From: an uncultured Clostridia bacterium
GTDB taxonomy: Bacteria > Bacillota > Clostridia > Oscillospirales > CAG-272
Assembly: GCA_947652805.1 (NCBI GenBank)
Contig: CANTEM010000017.1
Span: 1-13,543 of the forward strand
Reading direction: 5' to 3'
Length of the DNA: 13,543 bases
Numbering within the stretch: the first letter of the stretch is position 1; every line of letters starts with the position of its first letter. The notes beneath the pieces are model-generated. The model was not told the DNA's origin. It saw only the letters and a list, made by a program, of their open reading frames with translations, and did not search any database. This document shows positions 1-6,668 of the stretch, piece by piece. Position numbers and translations under genes: made by a program.

Positions 1-291
1 TATCTTATGAAGAAGTTCCACCGGCAAAAAGTTGTCCTTATCAAGGGTATTTCTTCAAAGTTCTATCACACAATACAGCATTACATGCGCAATAATGTTT
101 GTAATACTAACATTATTTGAGAATGTGAGGAAATTGTAAAATTGTCGTAAACGTAAATTGGAATATGCAATTTTTGTTACATTTTCACATAAATTCAGAA
201 ATATTTTTTCCATATGTACAATTTGCACAATTCTATGGAAATGCACCTAATTATATGACAAAAGCATAAACGGAAGCCCTTCCATCCAAAC
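1..291. other. AT-rich intergenic stretch at the window edge
   Basis: This stretch is distinctly AT-rich compared with the genes to its right and holds no convincing gene. The only open frames are a 63-codon one on the minus strand (55-246) and a 37-codon one on the plus strand starting near base 7. Both are low-complexity, without a good ribosome binding site or recognisable motif. The only clear structure is the inverted repeat at 91-117. Just downstream of the deacetylase gene the minus strand has a weak GGAA/TTCC hairpin near 270-283 without a proper T tract, so no good terminator is visible. The stretch may carry the promoter of a gene beyond the left edge, but no -35/-10 pair stood out. 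Confidence 0.6.
91..117. repeat. Perfect 9-bp inverted repeat, 9-base spacer
   Basis: The arms AATAATGTT (91-99) and AACATTATT (109-117) are exact reverse complements separated by 9 bases. There is no GC-rich stem or T tract, so it is unlikely to be a terminator. The dyad form suits a binding site for a dimeric regulator, but no regulator can be assigned. AT-rich sequence produces such dyads by chance fairly often. Confidence 0.5.
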
Positions 292-1251
292 TCAGCCCCA
301 GCCCAGACGGGACAGCACGGCACCTCCGCTCATTCCTCTGGAAACCCGCACGCGGGACAGCGCCAGGGGATCACAGCTGGAAGTATCCGGACTGTTATGG
401 GTTGTATATCCAAAAGAATAGCACTTTGCCGCTTCCCGGATCACAAAATCATTGACCGTTCCTCCGGGGTAACAAATCGCACGGGGCGCCCTGCCGGTCA
501 GGCTGCTCAAAATCCGCCCGGACTCTGCAAACTGCCACGCCAAATCCTCTGCCGACAAGGAAGTGAGAGAGGGATGCGTGTGGGTATGAGATTCGAACCG
601 GACAAGACCGCTTGCCGCCATTTCCCGGATCATATCCTCCGTGAGATAACCGGGGGCATTGATTTTAGACGTGATCATAAACACGGTTGCTTTTGCACCA
701 TATTTCTTCAATATAGGAAACATCTGGGTATAATTATCTTCGTAGCCGTCGTCAAATGTAAGAATAATGCTTCTTTTTTCCGTCATAGCATATTCATCTG
801 CAAACAAAAACATACAGTCCGCAGCGCAAAGCTTCTGCAAATGATCTTCAAATTCGGACGGACGCACAAACAAATTGGTAAGCTCCGTATACGGCTGTTC
901 CAATATTAAATGATACATGAGCGCAGAAGGAGCATATGTTGCCGCAGCACCCGGCGCAGGTTCGCCCCCCGGAGAAAGATCAATATTTCCGCCGCCTGTA
1001 ACCTCCACAGTTTGGGCGGGAGCAGGCGCGGTTGTTTCAGGCGGCTGAGTCACAGGCGTCGTCTCAGGCGGGGCTGTAGTAACAGGAGGTTCTGTCTGTT
1101 CCAAAGACGGGTCAACCGGCTGCACGCCGGTAGTTTCCCCGGCAGTTTGTGTATCAACAGGACGCAGCGGCAGTTGTGCACATCCTGCTGCCATATAAGA
1201 CAGCAGCACTACAGACATCAAAAACCCAATTATTTTAAAAACTTTTTTCAT
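292..1251 (-). CDS. Polysaccharide deacetylase (NodB domain) lipoprotein
   Basis: Predicted secreted, lipid-anchored carbohydrate esterase family 4 protein of 319 residues. It probably removes N- or O-acetyl groups from peptidoglycan or another cell-surface polysaccharide outside the membrane. The N-terminus has two lysines, a hydrophobic stretch (about 4-22) and a lipobox-like MAAGC with Cys24 as the acylation site. A Pro/Thr-rich linker follows (about 30-95). The NodB domain shows TFDDGYEDN with the catalytic and metal Asp pair D167/D168, the H-[ST]-x-x-H metal motif SHTHTH (H222, H226), and the later RAICYPGG motif. I chose the ATG at 1251 over the longer frame from 1302 because it begins exactly at the signal peptide and the upstream codons overlap the promoter. 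The preceding GGGGGCGG is only a fair ribosome binding site. It is monocistronic and divergent from the Rrf2 gene. The substrate is unknown. Confidence 0.9.
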   Translation of the reverse strand: MKKVFKIIGFLMSVVLLSYMAAGCAQLPLRPVDTQTAGETTGVQPVDPSLEQTEPPVTTAPPETTPVTQPPETTAPAPAQTVEVTGGGNIDLSPGGEPAPGAAATYAPSALMYHLILEQPYTELTNLFVRPSEFEDHLQKLCAADCMFLFADEYAMTEKRSIILTFDDGYEDNYTQMFPILKKYGAKATVFMITSKINAPGYLTEDMIREMAASGLVRFESHTHTHPSLTSLSAEDLAWQFAESGRILSSLTGRAPRAICYPGGTVNDFVIREAAKCYSFGYTTHNSPDTSSCDPLALSRVRVSRGMSGGAVLSRLGWG

Positions 1252-1274
1252 ACGTCCGCCCCCACAAGGATTCT

Positions 1275-1289
1275 TACAATAGTATTGTA
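1275..1289. repeat. 15-bp palindrome covering the -10 box; possible operator
   Basis: TACAATAGTATTGTA has two perfect 7-base arms around a single central base and overlaps the -10 element and start region of the deacetylase promoter. Position and symmetry suit a repressor site. The neighbouring Rrf2 protein is a possible but unproven binder. Confidence 0.4.
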
Positions 1290-1312
1290 CATAACAAAAC
1301 AAAAGCTGTCAA
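1284..1312 (-). promoter_or_regulatory. SigA-type promoter of the deacetylase gene
   Basis: On the minus strand a perfect -35 TTGACA (1307-1312) and a -10 TACAAT (1284-1289) are separated by exactly 17 bases, about 35 bases upstream of the chosen start. The -10 lies inside a palindrome (1275-1289), so a bound regulator could block polymerase. Confidence 0.8.
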
Positions 1313-1365
1313 TCTTTTTCTTATTTCCAGAAATTGCACGTTAAAATTCCATTTTCTTATGATAC

Positions 1366-1394
1366 TTGTAATTTAGCGAAAAATGTTGTATTAT
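1366..1394 (+). promoter_or_regulatory. SigA-type promoter of the Rrf2-comEC unit
   Basis: A -35 TTGTAA (1366-1371) and a -10 TATTAT (1389-1394) are spaced by 17 bases. A strong ribosome binding site AAGGAAGG (1418-1425) follows, 7 bases before the ATG at 1433. The promoter is back to back with that of the deacetylase gene. Confidence 0.7.
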
Positions 1395-1432
1395 GTTATA
1401 TGCACAGACAATAAAATAAGGAAGGATAAACT

Positions 1433-1867
1433 ATGATCGTTTCTACAAAAGGCCGCTATGCACTGCGGGTTATGCTGTCTCTTGCAGAAGAAAAAACTGC
1501 CAACTACGTTCCGCTGCGAGATCTTGCGGACAAAGAAGATATCTCCCTGAAATATCTGGAAAGCATTCTGGCTATTCTCAGCCGCGCCGGTTATGTGGAT
1601 GCGCTGCGGGGAAGAGGCGGCGGATATCGACTGGCAAAAAATGCGTCAGAATATACTGTGAGCAGCATTTTACAGTTGACAGAAGGCTCCATGGCAGCCG
1701 TTTCCTGTCCGGAATGCGGGGATGGCGCATGCAGCAGGTCCAGCGCATGCAAAACGCTCCCCTTATGGAAAAAGCTGGATAAAATCGTCAGCGATTACTT
1801 ATGCAATATTACTTTAGAGGATTTGGCTGATCCTGCATTTTTCAGCACCGACAGCCAACAAATGTAA
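1433..1867 (+). CDS. Rrf2-family transcriptional regulator with cysteine cluster
   Basis: Protein of 144 residues, the usual Rrf2 length. The start (MIVSTKGRYALRVM) and the winged-helix wing segment LRGRGGGYRL (58-67) are typical of the family, which includes IscR, CymR and NsrR. Four cysteines lie at 92, 95, 100 and 106. C92, C100 and C106 have the spacing seen in many clostridial Rrf2 proteins and resemble the three-cysteine Fe-S site of IscR (C92, C98, C104), so an Fe-S cofactor or redox sensing is plausible. CymR, the cysteine-metabolism repressor of Bacillus, lacks this cluster to my knowledge, so it is not simply a CymR. The stop lies one base before the comEC start, so the two genes are almost certainly co-transcribed and the regulator may control its own operon. 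The target and ligand are unknown. Confidence 0.9.
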   Translation: MIVSTKGRYALRVMLSLAEEKTANYVPLRDLADKEDISLKYLESILAILSRAGYVDALRGRGGGYRLAKNASEYTVSSILQLTEGSMAAVSCPECGDGACSRSSACKTLPLWKKLDKIVSDYLCNITLEDLADPAFFSTDSQQM

Positions 1868-1868
1868 C

Positions 1869-4196
1869 ATGAAAAAGGATTTGCGGCTGCGGCCCCTATT
1901 TAGCGGATGCCTTGGTATGTATCTGGGAGCATGGGTGCTCAATACCCTTTTGTCGCGCAGCGTATTCGGAGGGAAAATCCGGCTGGGCTTAGGCATTTCC
2001 CTTTGCCTGGCAGCCGCAGGTATGCTGATTTTGCGATTTCGTCCGGGCAGAACCGCGACCCGCAAAATAAAAGCAAAACGGGAGTCAGGAGCGGGAACCA
2101 CCGGCTCCTGGTTCCCGTTTGTTCTTGCGCTCCTGATCGGATGCAGTGCGGCCGGATGGCTCACATGGGGGGAAGAACTCCGGCAGGAATATTATGAAGG
2201 TATGTCCGGGAAAGAAGCATATATCACAGGCATTGTAACAGATGCAACCTGGAGCAGCGTCTACGGCGGGTATTATACGGTACATATTGATTCGGTAGAT
2301 GGCGAGAAGAAAGCCTTTCAAATCACACTGGAAACGGACGGCGCCCTGGAGCCCGGCTATGGTGTCCGTGGGAACGTCACCTTTGAACGACTCAGCGATG
2401 ATGTAGGACAGCGGGATTACTCCCGCTCCAAGGGGATCCGGATACAAGCAGAAGGAACCGACATGCGCATTACGGACAAGGAACCCTCTCCCATGCTTCG
2501 CATTTTGTTGTGGGGCAAGGGTGTGCAAAACTACCTTTCCGGCATTTTTATAAGGCTGCTTGGGGACGAGGCAGGCGGCTTTTCCGCCGCGCTGTTTCTG
2601 GGAAACCGGAGCGTACTGCCGGATTCTGTCAAGCGGGATTTCATGCGGCTTGGCATCTCCCATATTCTGGCGCTAAGCGGTATGCATCTTACCGTCGTCA
2701 CCGGATTTGCCGGTGCAATCGGAAAACGGATCGGAAGGCGGTGGGGCATCGGTTTTTCCGTTACAGCGGCGCTGCTGTATATGACAATTTCCGGCTTTTC
2801 TTCCTCTGTAACCCGGGCAGGTATCATGCTGCTGATCTGTATGTTTCTGAAAATTTTGGGGAGAAGCAGCGACAGCTTTACCAATTTAGGAATTGCCGTC
2901 TGCACCATTCTCCTGTGCAGTCCCGGTGCCTGCCGGGATATCAGTCTGCTTTTGTCCTTTTGGGGCGTGCTGGCAGTTCTTCTGTATAACCGGGCTGTCA
3001 AAACGCCGGTCCTTGCGCCAGAAAAGAAAGAACGCGAGGGCATCCTCGGCTTTATAATAAAGCGCGGAAAATCCCTGGGCAGCTTTCTGCTCCTTTCCGT
3101 CTGCGTGGTTTTATTCATGCTGCCGCTGACATGCCTGCTGTTCGGACAGGTTTCTCTGCTGGCGCCTCTGTCCTGCGTTGTGTTCACGCCTCTGGCAACG
3201 CTCCTGCTGTGGCTGCTTCCTATTCTGCTGCTGGTTTCACCGTCGCCCCTATTCACCAGTATCCTGCTGCCGGCAGTCCGGTTTATTTTGGATATAACCA
3301 TTCTGCTGGCAGAAAAAGCATCCCAATTACGGGGGATCTGCGCATCGCTGCTGTATCCCTTCGCACCGATCCTGACTGTCGCAATCTTTTGTTTTCTCCT
3401 TTGGGCGCTGTGCGCCGACCGAGGAAAGCGGCGACTGCCTGTGCTTTGCACCACGGCGGCAGTGCTGATCCTGATTGGAAGCATTACCAGCTGGCGTATC
3501 CTGCACGCCGACCAGACAAGCGCGGCAATGTGCAGCAACGATGCTACGGCTCCACGGGCAGAGAAGCATGATGCAATCGTGATCACCAGCGGAGAAGACA
3601 CACTGCTGATTGACAATTCCGCCGGCGGATATTCTATTTTCCGGCAGGGTGTGGCCGCCGCGAAAACATATTATTCCACGGAAATCGAAGCCGTGATGCT
3701 GACGCATCCCCACAGGAAACACATCGCGTCTTTGGAAAAGCTTTGGAATCAGCAAAGAGTGCGGCAGGTCTGGATTCCGGACGAGGACACGGAGATTTGC
3801 TACCAGATATGTGAAAAGGCAGCGGCAGCAGGCGTTAAAATTGTAACATATACGCCGGGGGACGCCCTATCCTTCGGAAATGCACAGATTACCACATATG
3901 CAAGCGGATTTTTGAAGCGTTCCGTCCAGCCAATTGTAAGAGTAGATGTTGCAGCAGCCGGAGAACAGATGATCTATCTGGGCGCGTCTTACGGGGAAGC
4001 CGTTTCCATGGAGGAAATAAAGACAGCGTCTGCCAAGGTGATCTGGTTTGGATCTCACGGTCCTTTATATAAAAAGGAAGCGGACGTTTCCGATTTTGCA
4101 GCAGAGTCTGTGTTCTGCACCGGCAACGCAGCAGAATATATATACACCGGTGATATAAAGCACGCAGAATACCAGTTCCGGTTCGGAGACGAATGA
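1869..4196 (+). CDS. comEC: ComEC/Rec2-family competence DNA-uptake channel
   Basis: A polytopic membrane protein of 775 residues, close to the length of B. subtilis ComEC. In known systems ComEC forms the channel that carries single-stranded transforming DNA across the inner membrane. The N-terminal part has hydrophobic segments and an OB-fold-like region (about 110-205). The competence domain (about 215-510) carries the family hallmark HILALSGMHLTVV, with H265 and H273, and many hydrophobic helices. A metallo-beta-lactamase-like domain follows (about 570-775). It keeps HxHxxH (H613, H615, H618), but the usual aspartate before the last histidine is K617. The expected GD motif reads YLGASYG (A706) and the HHGS motif reads SHGP (729-732), so nuclease activity is doubtful. 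No strong ribosome binding site is seen and the gene starts one base after the Rrf2 stop, which suggests translational coupling. No comEA or other competence gene is in the window. Confidence 0.93.
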   Translation: MKKDLRLRPLFSGCLGMYLGAWVLNTLLSRSVFGGKIRLGLGISLCLAAAGMLILRFRPGRTATRKIKAKRESGAGTTGSWFPFVLALLIGCSAAGWLTWGEELRQEYYEGMSGKEAYITGIVTDATWSSVYGGYYTVHIDSVDGEKKAFQITLETDGALEPGYGVRGNVTFERLSDDVGQRDYSRSKGIRIQAEGTDMRITDKEPSPMLRILLWGKGVQNYLSGIFIRLLGDEAGGFSAALFLGNRSVLPDSVKRDFMRLGISHILALSGMHLTVVTGFAGAIGKRIGRRWGIGFSVTAALLYMTISGFSSSVTRAGIMLLICMFLKILGRSSDSFTNLGIAVCTILLCSPGACRDISLLLSFWGVLAVLLYNRAVKTPVLAPEKKEREGILGFIIKRGKSLGSFLLLSVCVVLFMLPLTCLLFGQVSLLAPLSCVVFTPLATLLLWLLPILLLVSPSPLFTSILLPAVRFILDITILLAEKASQLRGICASLLYPFAPILTVAIFCFLLWALCADRGKRRLPVLCTTAAVLILIGSITSWRILHADQTSAAMCSNDATAPRAEKHDAIVITSGEDTLLIDNSAGGYSIFRQGVAAAKTYYSTEIEAVMLTHPHRKHIASLEKLWNQQRVRQVWIPDEDTEICYQICEKAAAAGVKIVTYTPGDALSFGNAQITTYASGFLKRSVQPIVRVDVAAAGEQMIYLGASYGEAVSMEEIKTASAKVIWFGSHGPLYKKEADVSDFAAESVFCTGNAAEYIYTGDIKHAEYQFRFGDE

Positions 4197-4214
4197 CAGG
4201 CCGCAAAATTTCAA

Positions 4215-4243
4215 TTGACTTTTTCTCCTGCTTCCTGTATTAT
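4215..4243 (+). promoter_or_regulatory. SigA-type promoter of the GH31 gene
   Basis: A -35 TTGACT (4215-4220) and a -10 TATTAT (4238-4243) are 17 bases apart and lie just after the comEC stop. No terminator hairpin is visible between comEC and this promoter, so some read-through from comEC is possible. Confidence 0.75.
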
Positions 4244-4282
4244 GAAACGGTATTTTAATATATAAATTCAAAGACAGAAAGC

Positions 4283-6565
4283 ATGTGCATAATTATGAAT
4301 CAATGGATCACGGGCAACGCCCGCTTTACAGTAATAACAGACGGCGTTATACGCATGGAATATGCAGAGAACGCTTCCTTTGCAGACGGTGAAACCCTGT
4401 TTGCCCTCCGCACTCCCGGCACTGCAAAAGCAGACTTTGCGCAGGACGGAGACAGGACAATCATCTCCACCTCCAAATTCACGCTGACCTATCAGGGAAA
4501 CGCGCCCTTTTCACCGGAAAACCTGTCCGCAAAAATCCACACAGGCAATGTGGAATCAACCTGGAAATACGGCGACAAAAATCAAAAGAACCTGGGCGGC
4601 ACCCTTTCCACGCTGGACGGGGTGGACGGGCACCGTCCCCTTCCGGATGGGCTGCTTTCTCTGGACGGCTGGTATGTGATAGAGGATGCAGGCACACCTG
4701 TTTTTGTCGATGGCTGGCTGGAAAACCGGAATTCGGATCACTTGTGCGACCTGTATCTGTTTGTATACGGGCATGATTATCCCGCCGCATTGCGGGATCT
4801 GGCAGCTGTATCCGGCAAAATGGCACTGCCCCGCAAATGTACGCTGGGATCCTGGTATTCCCGGTGGTGGCGGTATACTGCCGAGCAGTTTCTGCAAATC
4901 GTAGATGAATATGATGCCAACGACTTCCCGCTGGATATTCTGGTAATGGACATGGATTGGCATTATCACGACTGGGGACACACAGACGGAGATCCCCAGG
5001 CGCTATTCGGCTACGGTCACGGCGGGGGAAACTTGGGCTGGACGGGATATACCTGGAACCGGCGGGATATTCCCGATCCGGCAGGACTGCTGGCAGAGCT
5101 GCACCGCAGGGGCATTTCCGTCACCCTGAACGATCATCCCGCAGACGGGATCCGGGATCATGAAGAAACTTATCCTGCCTTTATGCGGCTTTTAAAAGAA
5201 AAGGGATATACGGAGCAAGTTCCGTTAATACCGGAGCGGCAGTCCCAGCGGGAGCAGGAAAACGCAGACCGGGGCGTGATCAACTACCGGTTCAACGCCG
5301 GCAACAAGGACTATATGGAAGCTTTCTTTGCAAGCACCCACACCCAATATGAAAAAATGGGGGTAGACTTCTGGTGGCTCGATTGGCAGCAGAATTATCT
5401 GTATCCCACGGTAAACGGACTGGATAAGCTCACACATCTGCCCTGGCTCAATTATCTGTATTATCAGAATTCCAGAAAAAACGGGCGGCGGGGCATGTCC
5501 TTCTCCCGCTGGGGCGGCTTTGGAGATCACAAGCATCCGGCGTTTTTCTCGGGAGATACCGTTTCCACATGGGACGCTCTTGCCTTTGAAATAGAAATGA
5601 CTGTCAGCGCGGGCAATGCAGGCTGCTTCTGGTGGAGCCACGATATCGGCGGATTTGAAGATCCCTATCCGGGAGAACAGTCAGAGCTTTACGTTCGGTG
5701 GATTCAGTTCGGCATCACCTCCGCCGCGCTGCGTCTGCATGTGTGCGGCAATGAAAAAATCGACCGCAGACCCTGGACGTGGGGCGAGCCTTACTGCTCC
5801 GCTATGCGGGATATGTTCCATCTGCGATCCATGCTGATTCCCTATTTGTATTCTATCGCATATGAAAGCTACCGGGACAGCATTCCCATGCTGCGTCCCC
5901 TGTATTTCCTTGACAGCGAAAACCCTGCCGCCTATGCACACCCGGGTACCTATTATCTGGGAAGCGGGATGCTTGCCGCCCCTATCACTCACCCGGGCAG
6001 CGGAGAAGGCTGCACCGCGCTGTCTCAGGTTTATCTTCCCGACGGCGTCTGGTATGATTATTTTACCGGGAAGCAGTACACGGGCGGACAAACCGTTTCC
6101 ATGGAAAACGATTTGTATTCTTTCCCCCTGTTTGTCAAGGCAGGAAAGCCCCTGCCCATGCAGCCCTACACCAACCGGATGACCGCATCGTCCCTTTCCC
6201 ATTTGATTGTGAAAATCTTCGCGGGAGAAGCACACCTTTCCGACAGCTTCACTTTATTTGAAGACGACGGTATTACAGAAGGCTACCTTTCCGGAAATTA
6301 CAGAACGACTGCACTGACGTATACCTATAACGGTGATACACGTACCTTTACCTATATCCCTTCCGGAAGGGGATTTACAGGCGAATGTACCCAGCGGGAT
6401 ATTACCATAGAGCTGCACGACGTTGCTGCGCTGCGCTGCAAGGACGCCCCGGCAGGAACTACAGTTTCCTATAATCCGGACGCCCACTGTGCATCTGTAT
6501 GGATTCCGTCTGTTTCTACGGCATCTGCATTTACGGTAACGCTGGAAAATGAATCGGACAAATAA
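4283..6565 (+). CDS. Glycoside hydrolase family 31 alpha-glycosidase
   Basis: A protein of up to 760 residues without signal peptide, so probably a cytoplasmic retaining alpha-glycosidase acting on imported oligosaccharides. The layout fits GH31: an N-terminal beta-sandwich (about 1-185), a TIM barrel (about 190-525) and C-terminal beta domains. The predicted nucleophile is D367 in DFWWLDWQQ and the acid/base is D425 in SGDTVSTW. SHDIGGF and RWIQFG follow, as usual for the family. The nucleophile context WWLDWQQ, together with LNDHPADG, differs from the classical alpha-glucosidase and alpha-xylosidase signatures, so the sugar specificity cannot be stated. The start is uncertain: ATG 4283 and ATG 4295 are in frame, neither has a strong ribosome binding site, and MNQWITGNARF from 4295 looks like a natural family N-terminus. 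No sugar transporter or sugar regulator lies beside it. Confidence 0.92.
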   Translation: MCIIMNQWITGNARFTVITDGVIRMEYAENASFADGETLFALRTPGTAKADFAQDGDRTIISTSKFTLTYQGNAPFSPENLSAKIHTGNVESTWKYGDKNQKNLGGTLSTLDGVDGHRPLPDGLLSLDGWYVIEDAGTPVFVDGWLENRNSDHLCDLYLFVYGHDYPAALRDLAAVSGKMALPRKCTLGSWYSRWWRYTAEQFLQIVDEYDANDFPLDILVMDMDWHYHDWGHTDGDPQALFGYGHGGGNLGWTGYTWNRRDIPDPAGLLAELHRRGISVTLNDHPADGIRDHEETYPAFMRLLKEKGYTEQVPLIPERQSQREQENADRGVINYRFNAGNKDYMEAFFASTHTQYEKMGVDFWWLDWQQNYLYPTVNGLDKLTHLPWLNYLYYQNSRKNGRRGMSFSRWGGFGDHKHPAFFSGDTVSTWDALAFEIEMTVSAGNAGCFWWSHDIGGFEDPYPGEQSELYVRWIQFGITSAALRLHVCGNEKIDRRPWTWGEPYCSAMRDMFHLRSMLIPYLYSIAYESYRDSIPMLRPLYFLDSENPAAYAHPGTYYLGSGMLAAPITHPGSGEGCTALSQVYLPDGVWYDYFTGKQYTGGQTVSMENDLYSFPLFVKAGKPLPMQPYTNRMTASSLSHLIVKIFAGEAHLSDSFTLFEDDGITEGYLSGNYRTTALTYTYNGDTRTFTYIPSGRGFTGECTQRDITIELHDVAALRCKDAPAGTTVSYNPDAHCASVWIPSVSTASAFTVTLENESDK

Positions 6566-6573
6566 GAACCCGA

Positions 6574-6604
6574 CCCGCCATCGCAAGTAAAACTTGCGGG
6601 CGGG
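6574..6604 (+). other. Strong hairpin right after the GH31 stop
   Basis: CCCGCC (6574-6579) and CGCAAG (6582-6587) pair with CTTGCG (6593-6598) and GGCGGG (6599-6604). This gives a 12-bp stem with a 2-base bulge and a TAAAA loop. It is not followed by a T tract, so it is not a standard intrinsic terminator. It may protect the 3' end or act together with the terminator 35 bases downstream. Confidence 0.55.
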
Positions 6605-6637
6605 TTCCCCGGAACCTTGTTGTATTCACAATAAAAG

Positions 6638-6668
6638 AAAAAGGCTCCTCCGGAGCCTTTTTCTTTTT
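6638..6668. terminator. Bidirectional intrinsic terminator between GH31 and LRR genes
   Basis: An 11-bp perfect stem, AAAAAGGCTCC (6638-6648) and GGAGCCTTTTT (6652-6662), encloses a TCC loop. It is followed by more T bases on the plus strand and gives a TTTTT-C-TTTT tail on the minus strand. It serves the convergent GH31 and leucine-rich-repeat genes. The minus-strand stop codon at 6667-6669 sits right beside it. Confidence 0.9.

Noticed and set aside
55..246. 63-codon minus-strand open frame in the AT-rich edge
   Set aside because: Low-complexity composition, no ribosome binding site, no recognisable motif; it spans the inverted repeat.
2531..3616. 361-codon minus-strand open frame inside comEC
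   Set aside because: Antisense shadow of a clear membrane-protein gene; Arg/Ser/Pro-rich composition typical of an opposite-frame artefact.
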